Origin: Luscinia megarhynchos
Taxonomy: Eukaryota > Chordata > Aves > Passeriformes > Turdidae
DNA length: 64,000 nt
NCBI GenBank assembly: GCA_034336665.1
Contig: JAPFBE010000003.1
Location: 36,058,360 to 36,122,359, forward strand
Direction of reading: 5' to 3'
This document shows positions 1 through 13,100 of the stretch, one piece after another; the first letter of the stretch is position 1, and each line of letters starts with the position of its first letter. Under the pieces are notes generated by a model. The model saw only the letters and a list, made by a program, of their open reading frames with translations, was not told where the DNA came from and ran no database searches. Both the position numbers and the translations under genes were made by a program.

Positions 1-3000
1 TGTATTGTCTGTGTTCACAGCTGCAAACCTTGCAGTGAGTAGGAGCAGCTCTCCAGACCTGGCAATATGCAGAAGTGTCAAGTGAAGAGTGTTGCAACAG
101 AAATCTATTCTCCTCATCAAGCATGTCCTTGCTCACATCCTTTTCCTTACTGCACAAACAACACAGAGAGTGACTGCCTGTGCTCATATAACAAATACAA
201 CTCTAAAAATTGCAATGATTTGAACTTGATGCTTTCATTCCCCTGTTGATTTGCAATTCTTAATCCCCACATACTGAAGACCTCTGAGAATGTATAAATA
301 AATCTGTTAATTATTATGTGTTAAAATTAATTTAAATTGTTTTAAAATTAATTTAACACTTAGTATTAGACACTGACATTTCTGTCCCAAGTGGTCTTAT
401 CAACACCCTAGTGCTGCAATTTCCTATTTACTTAAAACTGACTGAATTGTTATGCAGGTTATCACTTCAGATTTTTTAAGGATGCAAGGATGTTCTCATT
501 TTGTAGGAGATTGGAGAGAAAGAAAAAACATAAACCCAACAACAACAGATAAACAACACTTGTGAAAATGTCAATGAGTTGCCATATCTCACAATGAGTG
601 CTGTCTAAATGCTCTAAATAGTATTGAAGCTTTACAATTTCACCAGCAAAGGTTTATTTCTTGCATCTCACTCCAACTTTTTAATCTTTTAACAACATAA
701 GGTTTCTGCCATTTTCATCTAGAATAACAGAGAAAATGGAATGTCTATTTGCCTGGTTTCCTCAGTAAGAGGCAGTAAAGATAACCCCTAAACAGAGATT
801 TAGATGTCTAAGTTTAAAGGTTGGTTTCTTCTTTCTTGTTTAAACTAGTTATCTTTATTTTCTCTATGCAATAAGGGGCTTTTTTCAGAAATTTCTAGAA
901 TCATCTAGTTCACTGACTCCAGTTTACCCACTTTTTATTATGTCAAACTGTTTCTTAGAGTTTAGTTTATAAGATTTTTTTTCCACTTTACTTTATCTCA
1001 GTATTTTGGTGTAGACTTCTCCCCAGACATGATTCAAGGCACTTGATATCTTGCTCTAAACTGTTCTCAGGAGAGAGACTCTTCTGTTAGTTATAGTGAG
1101 AGCCTAAAAGACAACCTTCCTGAAGATGCACTCACAATTAGGCTCTATAAACCCTCCACCTTTGTACATCAGGAGGGGAAGAGAGACAGGGAGGGAGAAA
1201 GGGCACTTCCATAAATATTTTTCTTTAAGATATAGTAAGACCTCAAGTTTAGAACCTAAAAATAAGAAAAGTAGGCAAAAAGTGAAGAATTAGAGCACAA
1301 ACTCTAGTTATCTGCAGGATGTACCCACTTGAATATGAATTCTTTACTGTCACAAAATGATAGATAATGGGATATATGCCACAGATTTTATTTATTGAGA
1401 ACCAAATGATAGAAGAAGGTGGGGAAGGAGGGAGGCAGAAAGCATAATAAAATATAAACAAAAATAATGTAACATTATCTCTGGAATTTTGAATTAGTTT
1501 GACATTGTTGAATTGTTATAGACTATAAATGAAGAAACATTCAGTAAAAAAAAATTAGTTTGAAGGATTAATGTAGTAATTTTGAGCATAATATATTACT
1601 GAGGTAAACATAAACAGTTTACTCTGGGACTAGATTTTTAAATTTATCATTTTATGCCCATGACATCCATTTCAGTTGGCTTGGTGATTTATGATGATAC
1701 AATAATAATACATAATAATAGTGTTAGGGGTAGGAAGTTTTTTAGAGACTTTCTATGGAATGTTTCATATTATAGTTCATAATAATAATATGTGTAAGTT
1801 CAGGTGATTTATTGAGCATATCTGTATCAGAGACAGCATTCCTAGACGTTTCAGAGATTGTGGTTTTAAAGAAATAACATCACAGTGAAAATTAGAAATG
1901 TTAGGTACTGTTATCTTTCTTAATTGCTCTAGGGCTGGACAAGTTATTAACTTAAATGAAACATTTTGTGTTTTACTGAAAGGACAAGAACTTTGTGGTG
2001 TTTACCCATTTATATAATTAATGTAAGCATTGGGCACTAAAACCTTTCACTGAGATTTGCAGCAGGGCCTCTGTGTTTTCTTCTCTGTATCTCAGTGGCT
2101 GCTTTCTCCTCCTGCATTTTACTGGATGATGTCCTTGATGGTGTAGGGCTGGCTAGTCCCTGGCTGAGACTATCTAGCAGACTCTCATTCTTTATTCTCA
2201 CAGTAACTATATCCAACAGAATTTCTCTATCTCAGAGCACCAGAGCCTCTCAGGCACTATCTGACAATCAAACACAGCTTGCTAATGCATTATTTCAAAT
2301 TTATTGCTTACACTTATGAGTGTAACAAAGTAAATGAAAAGGGGTTTGCTGCAAAATGCTGAAAGATAATGTTCCTTCCCCTTTATTGTATTTTTTAATT
2401 TTATCTTTCTTTTATTTGTGTTAGCACTAGAGGTTCCTAACTCACATTAACAAGTGTATCAATACCAAGCATCTGGACAATAAGAGAGAAGAGACATATG
2501 CTAAGTCAATTTAGGCCATCAAATATCCTATTGTATTGTCAGTCATTTCTGAAAAATCTGCTGAGAGTATATAATATTTTTTGATATGTGTTGTTTCTTA
2601 ATATGAAATACAGATAGGAAAATACAAATATTATCCATAGAAGGTAGGGAAAAATAAAGAAAACTGGATATAAAGATTCAGTTGTAAACCAAAATGGTCA
2701 AGGAATATTAAAAAGCAATGCATTTTCACAGTTAAGAAATAGAATATGGAAACAGGAAAATTTTTATTTCTGAAAGTATGGAAATATTCAAATTTAATTT
2801 ATGGGAAGAGGAGTTGTAGGCTATGTTCTGAGTTGGGAATACTATTTTTACATGACGTGTCAGAAAAATTAAATCTCTCATCGCAGTACAAAAAATGGAA
2901 AACTAGAGCATCAATCTGAGTGTCTGTACTATGGTATAATATAAATTTAAGTGGGATTTTGAGGTTTAAAGTTGTGCTCAGGGCAAGGAATTAATTTAGT

Positions 3001-3426
3001 GTAGCAAACAATCCTCATTTTAACTGCTTTCAATAGCAAAACCCACAACTTTTCTGATACCATTGTTTAAGAAACTTTTAGAAATTATTTAAGGAATCAG
3101 GAACTTCCTTGAGATAAAAGGCTGGCTGATCAATGTTGCAGATACATATCCTGGAGGACATTATTGACCAACACCTGTTGTTCATGTTTACATTTCATGA
3201 AAAACTTGAGCACAGAAGTAGAAAACACTGATTATGAAGGTACTAACACTGCTCACTAATCCACAGGGAATTTTTACCACCTAATGAATGTATTTGGACT
3301 CCTGTTTATGGGGAAGGTACTTGCTTGATGAGAACTGAGCCGAGGCTTTCTGAAAGAAAAATTCTAATCTCTGCTGTCACATGCTTTAAAGACAAATATA
3401 AGGAAAAAACCTGCTTCCTTAGAAAA
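1..3426. other. Unique AT-rich DNA, no gene seen
   Basis: No open frame here exceeds about 75 codons, and none resembles a known protein or has convincing splice-site context. The stretch is AT-rich. It includes a direct/inverted AT repeat near 318-358, purine-rich patches near 1171-1202 and 1413-1441, scattered AAT triplet runs near 1700-1790, and a slightly GC-richer patch at about 2050-2300 that I could not assign to a repeat family. Confidence 0.7.
318..358. repeat. AT-rich direct and inverted repeat
   Basis: The 15-base string TTAAAATTAATTTAA occurs twice, separated by a few bases. The outer ends are GTGTTAAA and TTTAACAC, so the segment also folds back on itself imperfectly. Intergenic AT-rich DNA produces such structures readily, and no function is implied. 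Confidence 0.6.
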
Positions 3427-3451
3427 CCAAACCAAACCAAACCAAACCAAA
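3427..3451 (+). repeat. (CCAAA)5 microsatellite
   Basis: Five perfect CCAAA units, followed by one changed unit (CTAAA). It lies about 150 bp before the 3' end of CR1 copy 1 and is not part of it. Confidence 0.85.
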
Positions 3452-3597
3452 CTAAAGCCCCACTTATTTTAAAAAATGTTTTTTCTGACAACTTTATTTA
3501 ATTATCACCTTACTAGGTCTCAATGTACACCTAACAGGAATGTAAATCCCAAGAATATGAATGTGTTATGACAGGGAAAATATGTTAGCATATACAC

Positions 3598-4456
3598 AGA
3601 ATCACAGAATAATTGGGATTGGAAGGGACCTCTGGAGAAGATCTAGTCCAACCACTCTGCTAAAGTGTGTGTTTAGCACTTGTGCCCAGGCAGGTTTTGA
3701 ATATTTTCAGAGAAATAGACTCCAAACCTCTCAGGGCAGCCTATTCCAGTACTCTGTAACTCCTAATGTACAGAAGTTTTTCCTGTATTCAGATTGAACT
3801 TCCTGTGTTACAGTTTTTGCCAGTTTCCACTTGTCCCATCACAGAAGTCTTTGGAAAGATGGGCATGGCTGGGGACATCCTCTTGACACCCACTCTTAAG
3901 ATAGTTCTAAACATTGATAAGATCCTCTCTCCAGGCTAAAGAGATCCAGTTCCCTCAGCCTTTTCTCATAAGAGAGATACTTCTGTCCCCTAATAATTTT
4001 CGTAGTCCTTCACTGTAGAATTGAGTCTACTTCACTCCAGTAGAATTGAGGAATCCAGACACAGCATTCCAGATGTGGCCTCACCAGGGACAGGATCACC
4101 TCCCTCAGCCTCCTGGCAATTCTGTTCCTAGTGCACACCAGGATACTGTTGGCATTTTTGGCCATAGGGCACTGCTGGCTCATGGACAGCTTGTTGTCTG
4201 CAAGGGCCCCCAGTCCTTCTGCACAGAGCTGCTTCACAGCAGTCAGCCCCTCCTGTAGAGGTGCATGCAGATATTCCTCTCCAGGTGCAGAACCTACACC
4301 CTGCTCCTCTCTGCCCAGCTCTCCAGCCTGCTCCCATCTCACAGACTGGAACACACTCTGGTTATCAGCCACTTTTTCCAGTCAAGAAACCTGCTGAGGG
4401 TGCAGTGTGTCCCTTCATTCATGTTGTTGATGAATAGGATACATGAAATATTACCA
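3598..4456 (-). mobile_element. CR1 LINE copy 1, 5'-truncated
   Basis: This is a chicken-repeat-1 non-LTR retrotransposon in reverse orientation. The left edge reads AGAATCACAGAAT, the reverse complement of the ATTCTGTG-type octamer tail that ends CR1 elements. It is followed by the recognisable 3' UTR (GGAAGGGACCTCTGGAG, TCTAGTCCAACC). Further right, minus-strand translation of about 4010-4372 gives the C-terminal end of the CR1 ORF2 polyprotein, including LSMSQQC and REVILSLVRPHLECC-like blocks. The copy fades out near 4456 at a segment matching the part of ORF2 just after the reverse-transcriptase active site. About 860 bp remain of an element that is normally several kb, so it is strongly 5'-truncated, as most CR1 copies are. 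Frame breaks and many substitutions make it a dead fossil. Family assignment is from memory; the subfamily is not determined. Confidence 0.93.
4010..4372 (-). pseudogene. CR1 ORF2 C-terminal remnant
   Basis: A 120-codon open frame inside CR1 copy 1. The middle and C-terminal parts retain blocks typical of CR1 ORF2 downstream of the reverse-transcriptase core (LADNKLSMSQQC, then REVILSLVRPHLE). The N-terminal 50 or so residues are out of register or heavily diverged. No endonuclease domain, catalytic core or start context is present. It is a decayed fragment, not a gene. Confidence 0.85.
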
Positions 4457-5253
4457 ATGGTTTTTACCATAGTAAAAAATGCATCTCTCTATGAAAATGC
4501 TTTCAAATTTGTGAGTGATCTGGAAATATGTAATGAGTGATCTGCCAAAGCAGTGGATTTTTAAACTCAGTTATCAAGAACTATTGTTTTGCAGTGATGA
4601 TCAGCAACAGACAGACCACCCATAAAAGGCTGGAAGTGGCAGAGACCATGGATTGTACTCTATAAGACAATCAACAATTACATGTTTATGCAATATGAAG
4701 TAAAACAAAAATATTAAAATAAAGAATATTTGTGTATGCACATATATAATATAAAAATATACCCTACTATGGGGCTTCCCTAGCAGAAGCATGACCAAGT
4801 TCAAGGGTTTAATTAAATAATTTTAAAATTTTAAAAAAAAGGTCAGAAGCTTAAAATTTTATATTCAACTTTTTGTTTTTTAGTGGGGAATTTATCCCAT
4901 TCAAAAATATCAATCCAACGGCTAACATGACATTTGTATTAAAGAGAGAAAACAAAATTCTGTGTTAATAGATCAGTGAGGGAACAGTAATTAATTATTT
5001 AAGTATCAGAATAAAAATTTTTGATCTTTTTCTCAGAAGAGGACATCCTTAGGTAAAAGTTCTTTGCACCTCGGTACAACACACAGGGTCTCTCTTCTCC
5101 AGTAAGTGGCAATCAGAGGTTCCACTGGGTAGTGCAGCATAGTTTTAGTTGATCTGATCCATCAAGTTACCATTCTTCATCAGCCAGCTGGGTTATCACC
5201 TGTTACTCCCCGAGCTGCACCTGTGGGCAAAGTCTGGCCCTGTCAAAGATTCT
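4457..5253. other. Unique DNA, no gene seen
   Basis: AT-rich to about 5040. From about 5050 the base composition becomes more balanced, leading into the 34-bp minisatellite. I could not match the balanced part to a known avian repeat. Confidence 0.6.
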
Positions 5254-5424
5254 GTGAGCCATCCCAGTACTCACTCACACATGGAATGTGAGCCATCCCA
5301 GTACTCACTCACACATGGAATGTGAGCAATCCCAGTACTCACTCACACATGGAATGTGAGCCATCCCAGTACTCACTCACACATGGGAATGTGAGCCATC
5401 CCAGTACTCACTCACACATGGAAT
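5254..5424 (+). repeat. 34-bp minisatellite, five units
   Basis: Five head-to-tail copies of a 34-base unit that begins GTGAGCCATCCCAGTACTCA and ends CATGGAAT. Units lie at 5254-5287, 5288-5321, 5322-5355, 5356-5390 (one extra G) and 5391-5424. Copy identity is very high: one substitution in unit 3 (CC to CA) and one inserted G in unit 4. Each unit holds GTGAG and CTCAC, which are mutually complementary and could pair within a unit. Since 34 is not a multiple of three, consecutive units fall in different reading frames, so this is not a coding repeat. Units are adjacent, with no spacers. Confidence 0.95.
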
Positions 5425-7126
5425 GCCACATGACACAGCCATTCCCTAGTGCTGGGGTTTGTGGCATCAGCAGCTGCTGCCTTCTTAGCCTAGTTCCCAT
5501 TAGCTGGATCTTGCTCTATGCCTCACAATTTCACCCAAATACATGACATACATCTTCAACAGGCTGCTCCTCATGCCTTGCTTCACTCCTGTTATCTGCA
5601 CAATCCTTCCACTGCAGTCCATGGTGCTCCTCTTTCCTCTGTGCTTTAGCAAATGGCAGCAGATTGGCCAACCATGCTTGTTTAAGGGTTAGAAAAAAAA
5701 TACAGAAGAACCTTAGAAAATGTTAAAGCAGCTCTTGCTGTCTCATACATTATTGGGAAAACTATAAGCATATCCTTAAGTTTTCTTATTACAAATTCTA
5801 CCCTTCATGCCCCTATGCTGGAAGTTGCTGCTGGAATTTAATGTTCCTAAACACCTCATGAGCTTTTAGAGAACTAGACAAAACTTTTTACATTACAGGC
5901 CTTTCCCTTTTAAATATAAATGAAATCCTAACAATAAATGCAAAGAAAACTTTTTTTCCCCATTTTTTCTCTCCATTTGTATCCCTCTAGTCTCATCAGA
6001 ATATAACAGAGCACAATCCAGGAAAATCTGGATTTCCTTCTCCTCCAAAAAGTAATAGAGAAATGAAATTTTGCTTCTGTTTGGGATCTCAGCCATAGGG
6101 CTTACATACACAGTCAGATAAACTCACTCTCTTATACACAGACAGATACACACAGATACACACAGACATATATGCAGATATAGAAACATAAATATATTAT
6201 TTAAGTATTACCTGAAATTATTAGGCCAAGAAAAACTAAACCTATCAAGGAAGTGTTAATTATTATCCTCTCATAAAAATGTAGACTTTCTTGACTTTGA
6301 TCAGTTGTGAGGCATGAAATCTTGAATTAGAGAAAAAAAACCAAACAATTTGTTGTCTAAATCTTTTCTACATCAGTTTTCACATTGCAGAATAATTTTT
6401 TAGTACTGAGAGCCAAGTGTCCATTATTGAGCTTGTACATCCCTGCATTTCACAGTACAAATGCACTTGGTCATGTTTAACCTCCACTAAGACTGAGAGG
6501 TCAATCTTTATTTTCATAACTTTTTCATCAATAGGATTACTCCAAATTCATAATGCTGACACCTCAAAATCAAACTTGACCCTTGTGCCCAAAAAATTGC
6601 ATTGAGAAAAATCACATCAAGATTCAGCTGAGAATATGGGGAGTAAAAATGCAGTACCATCATCATGAAAAATAAGCTTTGAAATAGAGCAGACAATAAT
6701 GCCACAGATGATATCTCATAAAGGACAAGTTCATTATTTGTTACTTAATGTTTACTGTACTCAAAGAACAATTTTAATGCTTTAAATATTTTAAACTTTT
6801 CCCTCATTTTTGGTTAAGGAATAGTCAATTATTTTTCTTGATATCCACATCAGTCCAATTTCAAACAGATGGGTGACTTCTGTATTATAAATATAGTGAA
6901 AGATTTAGAATAATTTCTGCAGGCAAGTTTGCATTTTTCATTTCAGACTTTCTTTGTGAACAGTGAACCTTCTTGTTTGTTCCTAATAAAAGTTAAAAAT
7001 AACCACAGTCTTATCCTTCTCCTTATATTTAGAAGTTGAAATCATGCATGCCTCATTCAAAATATAAACTGAAAAAATTCCTGTTGAACAGGGAGGTTTT
7101 GTTACTGTTGTCAATGTAGTGGATGC
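5425..7126. other. Unique DNA, no gene seen
   Basis: The GC-richer patch around the minisatellite continues to about 5660, then AT-rich DNA resumes. A short imperfect array built on CACACAGATA lies at about 6136-6170. No open frame exceeds 75 codons and none is recognisable. Confidence 0.65.
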
Positions 7127-7127
7127 A

Positions 7128-7158
<31 letters not shown>

Positions 7159-7164
7159 TTTTTT
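7127..7164. repeat. A22 run followed by T11 run
   Basis: Twenty-two A residues (7127-7148), the bases GAAGC, then eleven T residues (7154-7164). The two runs can pair as a foldback around AAGCTT. No retroposed sequence is recognisable next to it. Confidence 0.85.
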
Positions 7165-10100
7165 CCCCAATTGAAAAGCTAAGTACTTTTTTTTCTACTC
7201 TAGGGAAATTTTATAAGTGGAAAAATATTTCTGGGAAAGCAATAGCTGTTTCTATTTCATTATTTGTAGCGCCTCTTTATAAAATGTGGTAATAGTGAAT
7301 TAATTCTCATTTTAAAAGTTTGCTGTCCTGCTCAAAGTTTAATTCATTATTAACTCAATGAATACTCAACACATAAGTATCATTTTGGAGATATGGTTCT
7401 TCTTAAAGATATTTAAATCAGCAAGACAAAGAATTGTATGTAACACTTGGATTTCTTTTAAACTTCCAATGTTTCTTGTTCTAGCTCTCTATGCTTAGGA
7501 ATATTAGATAATGGTAGAACTTTTCCTGAAGGAAGCCAGCAGGTGTCTGAAGAATGTGTACACATCTTGTACACATTCCCCTGTGTGTAGAAGAGGCATA
7601 AGGTCTGTTAGAAGATTATTAATAGATTTAGAGGAGTACTGATCAGGGATCACCTCTGAATGTAAACTTTGGTAATTATTTAGTGCAGTATTAAGTAAAA
7701 ATATTTGTTGAACTCAAGTAGAAGACAGAAATAAGAATGATGCATTCAGAATTCTTTCCTGGGAAGTTTGACTACCAATACATGAATAAAACTGCCATAT
7801 ATCTAAGAAAAAAAAATCCAGTTTTGCTCATGAGGCTCAAAGCAGAAAAATTAGAGGTAGAGGTGGTTGGAGGAAATAAATGGCTGGGCTAATGGTTTTG
7901 AATATAAAAGGTTAAATTTTCTCAAACTGTCAAGAAGTTCCTCTGTGACCTTTTTCCAAAAGAGAGGGAAAGATCCAGATGGCAATCACATCACTTGATA
8001 TGTGTAGGAGTGACCAGGCTCTCCAATACACATGTTCATTGACTAATTCAGTTCTTGAAGGGCTAAGTGCAAGAATCAGACATAGCTGCAAGACCTTGAA
8101 TATTTAACATATTTGAGGCATAATTTATGAATTTGTGGAAGCTTGGAGTTTGAAATATATATGTTATTTGTGGATGTAAAGTGTCTTAATATTTTCCCTT
8201 ATATAAGACTGAAAATATAAATTTAATTTAATGTCAGGATATTGGCTTCTAGTCGACCTTTTTAAAAACCTCTGAAAGTGCCAGTTACTGCTGTTCATAC
8301 CCATTCCAAATTACCCTACATCCCATGATTATGCTGAGTTAATCTGAAATTCATACTTATGAATAAGCATGAATAACGCTTAACATATATGAGGATGACA
8401 GAAAACAATAGCTACTTAGTTCATAATTTGACAATTGCTACTTTGCTGCTTGTAAATTGTTTATTTCTCAAAAAGCATTTTCTTTTCTTTTTCCTCTAAC
8501 CTTTTTATCTTTTTTCCCTAATTTTCGTAAGACACAGAAAAAAAAAAGAAAAAAAATACAAGGGGAAAAAAAATCAAATCATCCTTTTTCTCTAAAGTTA
8601 AAGAAAGTGATGGTTTTGCACAGCCTTAGTTGTGTAGACATTGCTAGAATATCTGCCATATATGACAAATAAATGAAGTACTAACAGCCCAAGGACCTTC
8701 CCAGATGTGTTTTCATCACAAAGCCATGAACAGTTTTTGAGGCATATATGGCATTTAAGTATTAATTATGTGGGTGATTTCATCCAAAGTTATTTTAAAC
8801 ATTGTGCCAATGGATTCTTTGGTTTCAGTTTCCCGTAACTTATTGTTACTACTGAGGTCTGGAGCTGTTGATGAGTAGTCTTTGAACTGCAAGTATTGCT
8901 ATTTTCCTTCAATGAGCAAGAAGCTCTGCTAAAAGAGGCCAAGATTTCCAAAAGCATATGAATGCCAATCAATGCTTTTCATATGTATTAATATTTCATG
9001 GCAAGTGTTCATACTGAAAATGCCTTTCTTCTATTGTACAACACTAAGTCGTCTATTTTCATTGAAACGAATGAATAATCTTTTGCTCAGAAGGGTAAGG
9101 GAAAAAGTAAGGTTTTCAAAGAATTGTCCAGAAAATTTTTGTGCCAATTAAATTCCATATGATATTGCATAGGGTTTCAAGATAAGAAAGGTAAAAACAA
9201 AGGTGTATTTATCTGCTGGACCGGTTCTCAAATGCTGGATTTGTCACTCAAGAGGGAAAATCCCTTTCCAGTGGTCTCTGCTGCCTTATGAATTGTAACT
9301 ACCGGTTTTATGTCCTTTTTTATTATCTTCTGGCTATAGTATTTAATAGGAGTACAGAGTTGCCCACATTCCCTTCAGAATGTGGTAGGATTCACAGAAA
9401 AAGTCAAACAAATTTAGTTTCATCTAAAGTGATATAAGTTTACTTTTTGGACCACAGGGAGCTCTGTCTGGCTTTACAATAAAGTCATGACACAGGTTTG
9501 GGTTTCTTGCCATGAAGTGACATGATATCCTGAAGCCAAAGAAAAACCCTTATTCCCTAGTATTTCTCAGTAGGTTCTCAATCTGAATGGTTTCTTGTAT
9601 TTCTTTGCAAGCTGTCATTTCCAAAGGACTATAGCTAAAAGATCAAAGCAATCATACTTTAGCATTAGCTAGAAAACCTTGTACTCACTCATTAAACAGT
9701 GTTGAAAAATAGATATTTTCTTTTATAACTATAATGAAGTTTCAGAGCCTGAAGAATCAATTCCACATCAAAGAATCACTGTAATGATAAGTATATATTT
9801 TTTCTCCTATCTAACAAAATTTCGTGGAAGGAGTTGTGACATATTAAAACATCAATTTGTGAGAAACAGTTATTCTGTACTTTTAAGTAATTAGATTCAA
9901 ATCCCACACAAGAATTTTTTATATCAGACATTCCTAAAGGGATCAACCAAGTCAAAACCACACAGCAGCCATCAATAGGCAGCACTTCAACAACAGAGAA
10001 AGACACTGTTTTTACCATGCATAGTCTATGAAAATGGTACATAGTCTACAATAATGGAGATTCACTTAATTCTGTTTCTGTGTGAGTGTCAAAGTAATCA

Positions 10101-13100
10101 ACTCTGCAGAAACACGTGGCTCAAGCAGGTAGATGGATCACTTTGGTTAGACAAATTAATACATTTCAACTCTGTGGTTGCACTCTTTGTGGTCACAGGT
10201 AAAGCAATTTAACATTGAAAACATTTTGTTTCAATCTCCCAGTTAAATTTTAATTTATACTTTAGATCCCATATAACCTTGTGCATGGGTTTTGTAGTCC
10301 TGAAGGTAAATTTTCACTAAAAGTATTTTCACAAGCATATAAAAAATAAGGACAAATACTCTGGTGTTTGTTTTCTGGTCAGCCAGACCATACATATAGC
10401 ATATATCATATGAATAAAACTAAGAGGGTTTGCTCTATTCACTTACATAATCTATTTTGGAAAAAATCTCAAAAGCACAAAAAGAGAGTATTTCTTGATT
10501 CTGATGACACATTTCAAAATTTCTCTAAGCAGACAAAGAAAATCCTTGTCACTAACTATGAAGGTCATTGATGATAAATGTACATGATTTTTTTTTTTCC
10601 TAACTCATGTGTGATTTATGCACTGTATTATTAGGCACTAGACCTGAAGTACCAAGGGAAATAAAACATCATCAACATTTAACATATATTTAACATACAT
10701 GCACATTTTTGAAAACACATAAACTATTTCCTAGGATTTCCAGTGTGATGTTTAAAGCCTTACTACTAGTGAATAATTTCCATAAAAAAAACAAAACGTC
10801 GTGCAGTTCCAGTTCTCCCCTACCCCACGGAAATAAACAGAGTTTTCAAAGAAAAATACCTGCTGTTTATTCTCTTCTTAATTGATCCAGTATAAATCCT
10901 ACATCTGCTTGTGTACTCTTATAAAATGTGTCTGTTCTATTAATGAGTGGCATTGGTTCCAAAATTTGAGATATTTGGTAAAATAATATAGGATTTTTTT
11001 AATGAGGAAAACTTTAACAGATTTTTGCAATCCTTCTCCAGTTTCAAGATATCACTAGGTGAAGGTTATTACCTGGTGAGAGAGCTCTCAATTAACTTAA
11101 CAGTTGCTCTACTTATTTTTGCCAAAAATACTAGAGTGAAGATGCTCTGGTGTATCTGATGAGTGACAGTGTGTGGGAGGAGACCCCAAACACAGATGAA
11201 ATTACAAAAATACATCATGATGTGGCATTGTTACCGTTTAAGTCTACTCATGGAAGGTAGTTTAGGGCACATAAGACTATAAGTGGAATAGCAATTTTTA
11301 GACGGTTTACTGCCATCCTCCACAACCCAAACTGAAGAAATGGCACTCCCTACTTCCTTAGCCTGTTGAGATCAGAAAATAATTGCTGTTATGACTATGA
11401 ATCACAACCAAGTTACTGTCAGAGAAATGTAGTTTATTTAAGCCCCTTTTTAATATCCCTTATCCCAGCTGCATGGATATATTAGTAACCACTTACATCA
11501 TGGATACTGAAAATAACTCTTTTCCTGTTATGATTTAGATCACAATCTATAATTTGCTAATTTTGTTTTTTTTGTTATTCTTGAAAAATGCATTTAAATC
11601 TTAAGTCTTGAAAATGGTGGTTCAAATCTTTGATTTAAAAGACCACTGATTAAAAGATTTTGATTTTTCATAAGATGTGAATTAAATTATGGCAACAATA
11701 TTTATGATAAAATTAATGATAACCTTCCTGTGGAACTCCTATAGAAATGCACATGTAAACATACATGTTGGTGCATGTATAGAAGTATTATTTATATACA
11801 GTATAAAGCATATACCATATATAGGTAGCATTTTCTTCATTTTAGCATTATAAATTGAAAAGCCCTTCTGAACTCCATAGATAGTTTCTAGATTCTGACA
11901 TGCTTTTTCATCTTCCTAAATAGATCTCCTTAACGTGCTTTCCCTAAAAACACAAACCCATCTACTTTAGTTTAAATAAAGGATTTAGTATTATATTTTT
12001 AATGGTGAAGTTATAGCAAAAGTTTACTGGCGATAGTGGAATCTAGCTAGTGCTTGGAATAAACTACTTGCCACTGTGTGTAATGTCTGGGTGAGATAAC
12101 CTGACTGTAGATGCAGCAGTCAGTACAGAACATACCTGGAGCAGTGGAAAGCTTTAAAAACAACCCCACCTCCAAAATACGGACTAAATAAAGAGATATG
12201 CACATTAAACATGCATATTATATTTATATAAGATATTACGTAAGTTATATAAGCATGCATGTAATTAAACACTTAATTTGTGGAATGCTATTTTTGTACT
12301 TTCAAGAGAAAAAAAGATAAAAGAATCTGATTACTCTGAAGCATCTTCTTCTTAACTCTTTTTACATTTGATCCTGTACTGTTGACTGACAGATTAATAA
12401 CTTTTAAATAGATTGAGTAATTGATCTCAACATTTTATGAACCAACTAAATGGTTTTCTGATACTTATAGTTTGTTAAAAGAATGTATAGGTTAAGGGGG
12501 GTTTGCGTTTAGATTTGAATATTCTAACCTGAAATATTTTTTGTTTCCTCCATAAAACAGCCGATCTGAATTTCTCAAACATTATTATAATAAGATATTT
12601 TCTTAGTGTCCTAAGAAACATATAGAAACCTCAGTTAAAGCATTATCTAACAATAATGCTGACACCTTATAAATGCCTCTCTCACAGAATTGGTTTGTTT
12701 AGAGATTTTTTTGCTCTTAGAAACCTTATCAGGTATGAACAGCTAGCCTTTTAGATGATTCAACTCCTGTTAGCAAGGATTTATCAACACTGTGGGATAC
12801 AAACTCTGTTTTGTAGTAAAAACCCTTAGCTAATCTTCCTTAACCACTGGTGAGCACTCCATCACCAAAAAAAAAACAAAACCCTGCTATTTTGATGGTA
12901 GATTTTAGATGCATGTTAAGGTTAAATAGTGATAGAAGGTTGCTAAATGGAGCATTATCAGGTTACCATGGATCAGAATTGTGATAAAGCTTCCTCAGGA
13001 TAGTATCAAATGGAACAAGGGCCTATTCAGAAATGTTTGATAGAAGACACACCATTACAGTGGGACCTGTCTAATTGACAGCATGGCTTAAGTGTGGAAT

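Noticed and set aside
900..930. Possible CR1 fragment (GAATCATCTAGTTCACTGA)
   Set aside because: It resembles a CR1 3' UTR phrase for only about 15 bases, and the flanks do not continue the match.
5254..5424. CRISPR-like direct repeats of 34 bp
   Set aside because: Units are directly adjacent with no spacers, and the genome is a bird's. It is a minisatellite.
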